This document shows, piece after piece, positions 1 to 4,500 of a stretch of DNA of 10,757 nt (position 1 is its first letter; every line of letters begins with the position of its first letter). This stretch comes from JBEKOF01 sp050015895. Its GTDB lineage: Bacteria > Verrucomicrobiota > Verrucomicrobiia > Limisphaerales > Palsa-1400. Below the pieces are notes generated by a model. It was given only the letters and a program-made list of their open reading frames with translations. It searched no databases and was not told the origin of the DNA. The stretch covers positions 1 to 10,757 of the forward strand of contig JBEKAN010000135.1 of the NCBI GenBank assembly GCA_050015895.1, read 5' to 3'. The translations under genes and the position numbers were made by a program.

Positions 1-2
1 AG

Positions 3-353
3 TATTACTCAAAACCGGCAAACTTTGGCCCGTTCAAACCCCGCCGCGAAACGCCCGTTGTCTTGCAGTGGATTAAGCGGGAGCCAAAACTTGGCAATCC
101 TGACCCGGCCAAAATGACCGTAAACCATGTTGAACGCCAAAACCTGAACATCCGCCTATTCAACCGCCGGTTCACCCGGAAAACGCTCGGGTACTCGAAA
201 TGTGTGCGAAATCACCGCCTTGCAATGGCTCTTGGCATCGCCCATTTCAACTTCTGCCGGGTTCATTCCGCGCACAAGCAGACGCCCGCAATGGCCGCCG
301 GGTTGACCGATCACGTCTGGACGGTGGAGGAACTGCTTACGGCGGAATGTTGA
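3..353 (+). CDS. IS1-like DDE transposase, C-terminal part (cut by window edge)
   Basis: The frame is open from the left edge, so this is the 3' end of a longer gene; no start codon is in the window, and the first in-frame TTG (63) is internal. The visible ~116 residues contain the block NHVERQNLNIRLFNRRFTR, then NHRLAMALGIAHFNFCRVH and QTPAMAAGL. From family knowledge these match the C-terminal end of IS1-type DDE transposases, where the Glu of V-E-R-Q is the likely third catalytic acid, followed by an Arg-rich helix and the NFCRVH-x-TPAMAAG tail. The protein would cut and rejoin DNA at the ends of its insertion sequence. The C-terminus looks complete: the stop (351-353) falls shortly after the TPAMAAG block, as is usual. 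The first two catalytic residues, the left terminal inverted repeat and any target duplication lie outside the window, so whether the element is intact cannot be judged. The right inverted repeat should lie just after the stop but could not be recognised without its partner. Confidence 0.82.
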   Translation, partial: YYSKPANFGPFKPRRETPVVLQWIKREPKLGNPDPAKMTVNHVERQNLNIRLFNRRFTRKTLGYSKCVRNHRLAMALGIAHFNFCRVHSAHKQTPAMAAGLTDHVWTVEELLTAEC

Positions 354-390
354 CTTGGCGAAATTGGCGTGAAGTCAAAAAAAACAAGAA

Positions 391-654
391 TCAATCCAAG
401 CCAAAGGACTTTCTCTGCTGCTGCAACTGCATATTTTGAATCTCGGAAACGACTTTCCGAGCTTGAACGGCAGATTGAATCTCTTTTATTTCCTTTACCG
501 GCTGCCCGTGATTATAGGCTTCAATTGCAAGCTGATAAATCAAATCAGTAAGCTGTTCGATTCGTTCAGCGTTTTGAAAGGTCATCTCCGCTAGTTGCCT
601 TAGTTGCTCATCTGTCAGCCGATGCTTTTCTCCATTGTGGCTTTTCTCTGCCAT
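391..654 (-). CDS. Small hypothetical helix-rich protein
   Basis: I do not recognise this 87-residue protein. It starts at an ATG (652-654, read on the minus strand) preceded by a purine-rich stretch that offers only a weak AAAG-type ribosome site. The composition looks like a real soluble protein: charged and Gln-rich with few Gly/Pro, and with heptad-like helical stretches such as RIEQLTDLIYQLAIEA and QSAVQARKVVSEIQNMQ, suggesting a coiled-coil or small helical bundle. There is no signal peptide or membrane segment and no Cys. It converges on the transposase and ends 37 bases from its stop. The DNA here is markedly less GC-rich than the housekeeping genes to the right, which fits acquired DNA or a passenger next to the insertion sequence. 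A 60-codon ORF on the opposite strand (369-551) overlaps it and cannot be fully excluded, but this strand gives the more natural protein and the longer frame. Confidence 0.45.
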   Translation of the reverse strand: MAEKSHNGEKHRLTDEQLRQLAEMTFQNAERIEQLTDLIYQLAIEAYNHGQPVKEIKEIQSAVQARKVVSEIQNMQLQQQRKSFGLD

Positions 655-890
655 ATTTTTTCTTTCGTTTCAGGGTTTGGGAACGGTGGGAATTGAACGC
701 TTTTCCGCCGTCCTTTGCAAGCAAATCCGGGGGCAAAGCGGTTTTCTCCACTTTTCAACGCAACCCGCGTAGTTTCAACGGCTTACGCAATCCGGCAACA
801 ATCTAACGACCCATGACCCAAAGTGGCGCACTGTCGCTTCCGTTCGACCGCGCGCCCGCCCCGCGTCTCCTTCCGCGCCAGACCATCCCA

Positions 891-930
891 ATAAAGGTGG
901 ATAAAGGTGGATAAAGGTCAATAAAGGTAA
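891..930 (+). repeat. 10-bp tandem array, 4 copies (ATAAAGGTGG)
   Basis: Four consecutive decamers read ATAAAGGTGG, ATAAAGGTGG, ATAAAGGTCA and ATAAAGGTAA; the last two diverge only in their final two bases. The array runs directly into an A-tract and AT palindrome. There are no spacers, so it is not a CRISPR. It could be an iteron-like protein-binding array or a slippage-made minisatellite; the sequence alone does not decide. Confidence 0.9.
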
Positions 931-931
931 A

Positions 932-945
932 AAAAAATATTTTTT
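932..945. repeat. AT palindrome after the decamer array
   Basis: AAAAAATATTTTTT is a perfect 14-bp palindrome within a longer A-tract that begins at 929. GTCA at 917-920 and TGAC at 947-950 flank it as a short inverted pair. A second A-rich, repeat-like stretch follows (955-979, with ATGGC spaced by A-runs). It may be bent DNA or a weak transcription stop. No protein site is identifiable. Confidence 0.6.
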
Positions 946-1060
946 GTGACAAAATGCAAAAAAATGGCAAAAAATGGCTGGGTCGTGCGCTTACAGCCGC
1001 TCGACTCTTGCCGCTGGCGGCTGTGCCCCGGGTGCATTTCACCTTTATGGGTTCCCCTCT

Positions 1061-1084
1061 TAATCCTAATCCTAATCTTAATCC
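1061..1084 (+). repeat. 6-bp tandem array, 4 copies (TAATCC)
   Basis: Four hexamers read TAATCC, TAATCC, TAATCT and TAATCC. On the minus strand this is GGATTA/AGATTA, a type of short array I associate with verrucomicrobial intergenic DNA (recollection, not checked). It lies in a pyrimidine-rich to GC-rich transition and encodes nothing. Confidence 0.85.
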
Positions 1085-1141
1085 TGCCCCACCCCTGAGG
1101 TTAGGGCTGAAGATGAGGAAAAAACCAGCCAAGAACGTAGA

Positions 1142-1163
1142 ATGCGCCCCTGTGCGGGCGCAT
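1142..1163. repeat. Hairpin with 8-bp perfect stem
   Basis: ATGCGCCC (1142-1149) pairs perfectly with GGGCGCAT (1156-1163) around a six-base loop. There is no T-run on either side, so it does not look like an intrinsic terminator. It stands 31 bases before the REP-like hairpin and may belong to the same palindromic repeat family. Confidence 0.6.
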
Positions 1164-1194
1164 CTTGCAACCACGACCAGGCGATATGCCAATT

Positions 1195-1236
1195 CCCTCG
1201 CCCCGCGCAGCGGGGAGAGGGCCAGGGAGAGGGGTT
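1195..1236. repeat. REP-like dispersed palindromic element
   Basis: CCCTC (1195-1199) pairs with GAGGG (1217-1221), and CCCCGC (1201-1206) with GCGGGG (1210-1215), around a GCA loop with one G/A mismatch between the two stem blocks. It is followed by CCAGGGAGAGGGG, a second G-rich half. This layout (CCCTC-CCCGC-loop-GCGGGG-GAGGG-CCAGGG-GAGGGG) is, from established knowledge, a widespread palindromic intergenic repeat type in many bacterial genomes. Typical roles are mRNA end stabilisation or none; dispersal by a REP-associated transposase is possible but no such gene is in view. Confidence 0.7.
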
Positions 1237-1290
1237 CGTTCCCTCCAATGGTGGTAATGCTAAGATGCGTCCGCCCTGTGGCCCGCAAGC

Positions 1291-1333
1291 TCCCCAATCG
1301 TGTCCAATCGTGCATAATCGTGCATAATCGTGC
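1291..1333. repeat. Degenerate 10-bp tandem array
   Basis: Consecutive decamers read TCCCCAATCG, TGTCCAATCG, TGCATAATCG, TGCATAATCG, then TGC. The period is 10 and AATCG is invariant. On the minus strand the unit is CGATTATGCA. The identical two central copies with diverged copies at one edge suggest slippage growth followed by decay. Its unit differs from the array at 891-930 although the period is the same. Confidence 0.85.
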
Positions 1334-1481
1334 TATTTTTTGGGTCAAACCCTCCTGGATTCCTGATTCTGCGTGTTCTCCACGCTTCCTCCCATCGCCG
1401 GTCATCCAGAGCGGCGGGTGGCCGCAACGTTCCCCTCCACGGCACCCTCATGAATTGGCCCTGCGCCAACGGAATCCCATC

Positions 1482-1509
1482 TTGAATAAGACCGCTTCTC
1501 GCTTATCTT
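1482..1509 (+). promoter_or_regulatory. Candidate sigma-70 promoter for the protease gene
   Basis: TTGAAT (1482-1487) and TATCTT (1504-1509) are separated by 16 bases, each matching four of six consensus positions. Transcription from here would start near 1516 and give a leader of about 40 nt before the GGAG/ATT start. The same -10 hexamer, TATCTT, occurs in the candidate promoter of the SRP RNA gene. This is pattern matching only; chance matches of this quality are common. Confidence 0.35.
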
Positions 1510-1527
1510 GCCTCCGACTGCAATTCC

Positions 1528-1563
1528 ATGAAGCCAAATAACCACACGGAGCCGGCCTATTAA
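1528..1563 (+). other. 11-codon mini-ORF overlapping the protease start
   Basis: ATG (1528) opens an 11-codon frame (MKPNNHTEPAY) that stops at TAA 1561-1563, overlapping the putative ATT start of the protease by one base. It has no visible ribosome site. It could be a chance ORF, a leader coupled to the protease, or the true N-terminus of the protease separated from it by a one-base insertion: skipping T1561 would read TAT-AAG-AAA and join it to the signal peptide. Confidence 0.3.
1547..1550 (+). promoter_or_regulatory. Ribosome binding site GGAG ahead of ATT start
   Basis: GGAG sits 8 bases before ATT (1559-1561), an ideal distance. No comparable site precedes the in-frame TTG at 1604. The site therefore favours initiation at 1559. 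Confidence 0.45.
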
Positions 1564-4500
1564 GAAACTTCTCCCATTTTATCTCCTATGGGCCGGGTCC
1601 CTTTTGCTGGCGGGGGTCTGCCGCGCCCAAACCGCCCCCCAGGCCCCCGCCCTCCCGCGCCACAAAATCCAAGTCAGCGATCCGGCCCTGGCCGGCGCCC
1701 TGACCGCCGGCGGTGCGCGGCTCATCGCCGACTACGGCGCTTTCCAGCTCTATGACGCCGACCAGGCCGCTGTGGACGCCCTCGCCGGCCAGGCCCAGGT
1801 GCGGGACAACTACAACAGCGTCCTCCTCAACGCCGCCCGCCTCGACACCTCCCTGCCGGAAATCCAGTCCCTGCGCAAAACGGTTGGCGCTTTTGTCGGC
1901 AGGCGGATGCACTTGGTTCAATTTGCCGGCCCGGTCCAGCCGGCCTGGCGCGAAGACCTGCTCAAGGCCGGGGCGCGGATCGTGAGCTATATTCCGCAGA
2001 ACGCCTACTTGGTTTATGGCGACTCCAACGCCATCGCGCAAATCCAGTCCCTGGCCGCCAATGCGCCCCACTTCCAGTGGGAGGGCGTTTACCGGGATGA
2101 GTACAAAATTCATCCCGCCGCCCAAAGCGTGGATGCCAAGGGCAATCCGCGCCAGATCGGCGCCGAGTGGTTCGCCATTCAAATGGTGGCCGACGCCGGC
2201 GCCAACGCCGACACCCTGCGGTTGCTGGACGGCCTCAAGCTGGAAGCCTTGCGCTCCCCTCATTTTGCCCTCAACTACCTCAATGTCGTGGGCCGCTTTC
2301 GCCCAGCCGATTTGCCCCGCATCGCCGCCCAGCCCGACGTGGTCTCCATTCTGCCCTACGTCACACCCAAAAAGATGGACGAGCGCCAGGACCAGATCGT
2401 GGCCGGGAACATTTCGGGAAACACGCCCAGCGGGCCGGGTTATCTGGCGTGGCTGGAGGGCTTGGGCTTCACCCAGGCCCAATTCGACGCCTCGGGTTTT
2501 GCCGTGGACGTGTCCGACAGCGGAATAGACGATGGCACCACCTCGCCGAATCATTTCGGCCTCTACACCGACGGCATCGCCGGGGGCGACAGCCACGTCA
2601 TTTACAACCGCCTGGAAGGCACGCCAAATCCTCGCAGCACGCTCAAAGGCTGCGATGGTCATGGCAACCTCAACGCCCACATCATTGGCGGCTACGACAA
2701 TGGCGCGAGTTTTCCGTTCGAGGACAGTTCCGGCTATCATTATGGCTTGGGAACATGCCCCTTTGTACGGCTGGGTTCCTCTGTAGTGTTTGACCCGGAC
2801 TATTGGACAGACCCCGATTACCCCACCCTGCAAACCGCCGCCTACAAGAGCGGCGCGCGCATCAGCAACAACAGTTGGGGCGGATCCACGGGGGTTTATG
2901 ATTCCGACGCGCAGGAATTCGACGCCCTTGTGCGCGATGCCGACACAAGCACCGCCGGCAACCAGGAAATGGTCATGGTCTTCGCGGCCGGCAATGACAT
3001 GAATGGCCCCGAGGCCGACTCGGTAACGTCTCCTGGCACGGCAAAGAACGTCATCACGGTCGGCGCGGCGCAGGGCGTCCAAGCGATTGGGGGAAGCGAT
3101 ATCTGCGGATGGCCGGATAGTGACGCCGACGACGCCAATTTTGTACCAGGTTTTTCCGGCGAGGGACCTTGCAACGATGGCCGCCACAAGCCCGACATCA
3201 TGGCGCCCGGAACCCACATCAGCGGCGGGGTGATTCAAGCGGCGAACCCTGGCACCGACGGCACGGCGGACTTGTGTTTTATTGACTTTCCCTCCAGCGA
3301 GCTTGGAGTCTGCGGCGGCACGGACGGCGATCTGTTCTTCCCCGCCGGCCAGCAGTTTTACACCACCTCCACCGGCACCAGCCATTCCACCCCGTGCGTT
3401 TCCGGCGGCTGCGCCCTGTTGCGCCAGTACTTCATCAACTATGGATGGTCTCCTCCCAGCCCGGCCATGACCAAGGCCTTCCTGATGAACTCCGCCCGCT
3501 ACCTGACCGGCGGCGGCGCCAACGACACCCTTTGGTCCGATTCGCAGGGCATGGGCGAAATGGACCTCGGCATGGCCTTTGACGGCACCCTGCGCATCCT
3601 GGAAGACGAACTGGCCGGCGACCTCTTCACCGCCACCGGGCAGAAGCGCACCTTCGCCGGGACCATTGCCGACACCACCAAGCCCTTCCGCGTCACCCTG
3701 GCCTGGACCGACGCGCCGGGCAGCACCACCGCCAGCCTCGCGCTCAACAACGACTTGGACCTCACCGTGACCATCGGCGGAGTCACTTACTTTGGCAATA
3801 ATTTCAGCGGCGAGTACTCTGTGGCGGGCGGTTCGCCCGACACCCTGGACAATGTGGAGAGCGTTTATCTGCCGGCGGGAGTTTCGGGGCCTTTCACCAT
3901 CACCGTCACCGCCGCCAGCATCAACTCCGTCGGTGTGCCGAACGGCGCCGACGCCTTGGAGCAGGATTTCGCCCTCGTCGCCTACAACGCCACGCCGGTC
4001 AGCATCACCAGCCCCATCCTGGTGGCCGAAACCTGCGCGCCCACCAACGGCGTCATTGATCCCGGCGAAACGGTGATCGTGGATTTCGCCCTCCAAAATG
4101 GCGGGGCTGTGAATCTCACCAACCTGCTCGTCACCCTCCTGCAAACCAACGGCGTCTTCCTCCCCGACGGCGCAAAAACCGTGTCCGTGCTGGCCGCCGG
4201 CGGGCCGCCCATCCTGGTGCCGTTCGCCTTTACCGCGGTGGGGTCCTGCGGTGGGACGTTGACAGCCACTCTTGCGTTGCAGGGTGACGCCGGCAGCCTG
4301 GGGACCATCACCAACACATTTCCGCTCGGCCTATTCATCCAGACACTGGCTCTCACGCAGAATTTCGATTCCGTCACTGCTCCCGCCCTTCCGGCCGGTT
4401 GGAGCACCGACGTCACCGGCGAGGTGGGCGCTTGGTTCACCGAAAGCACCAATGGCACGGTGGACTCTCCCCCCAACGCCGCCTTTTGCGCCGACTCTCC

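Larger units (their letters stand above)
655..1558. other. Gene-poor, repeat-rich intergenic stretch
   Basis: About 900 bases separate the small minus-strand ORF from the protease. Long open frames exist here on both strands, but their products are low-complexity and Arg/Pro/Ser-rich and resemble no protein family, so I call none of them. The stretch holds two separate 10-bp tandem arrays, a 6-bp array, an AT palindrome, two GC-rich hairpins and, near its right end, a candidate promoter. These are listed individually. Together with the transposase to the left they mark a stretch that tolerates insertion and slippage. Confidence 0.7.

Noticed and set aside
369..551. 60-codon plus-strand ORF
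   Set aside because: It overlaps the more protein-like minus-strand ORF, is shorter, and lacks a ribosome site and any recognisable domain.
676..705. tRNA-like T-loop (TTCAATT) on the minus strand
   Set aside because: The flanking five-base arms do not pair and no acceptor, D or anticodon arms could be built around it.
891..1333. Possible CRISPR array
   Set aside because: The units are 6-10 bp and directly adjacent with no unique spacers.
803..1405. 200-codon minus-strand frame, and the 195-codon plus-strand frame at 954-1541
   Set aside because: Both cross the tandem arrays and hairpins, and the products are Arg/Pro/Leu-rich without family resemblance or a ribosome site.
1604..1625. Lipobox at LAGVC making the protease a lipoprotein
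   Set aside because: Val at position -1 does not fit a signal peptidase II site; cleavage after CRA fits signal peptidase I better.
1586..4144. 852-codon open frame on the minus strand opposite the protease
   Set aside because: It is Gly/Val/Arg-rich with no recognisable motif and lies fully antisense to a gene with an intact catalytic set; GC-rich codon use on one strand commonly leaves such open frames opposite.
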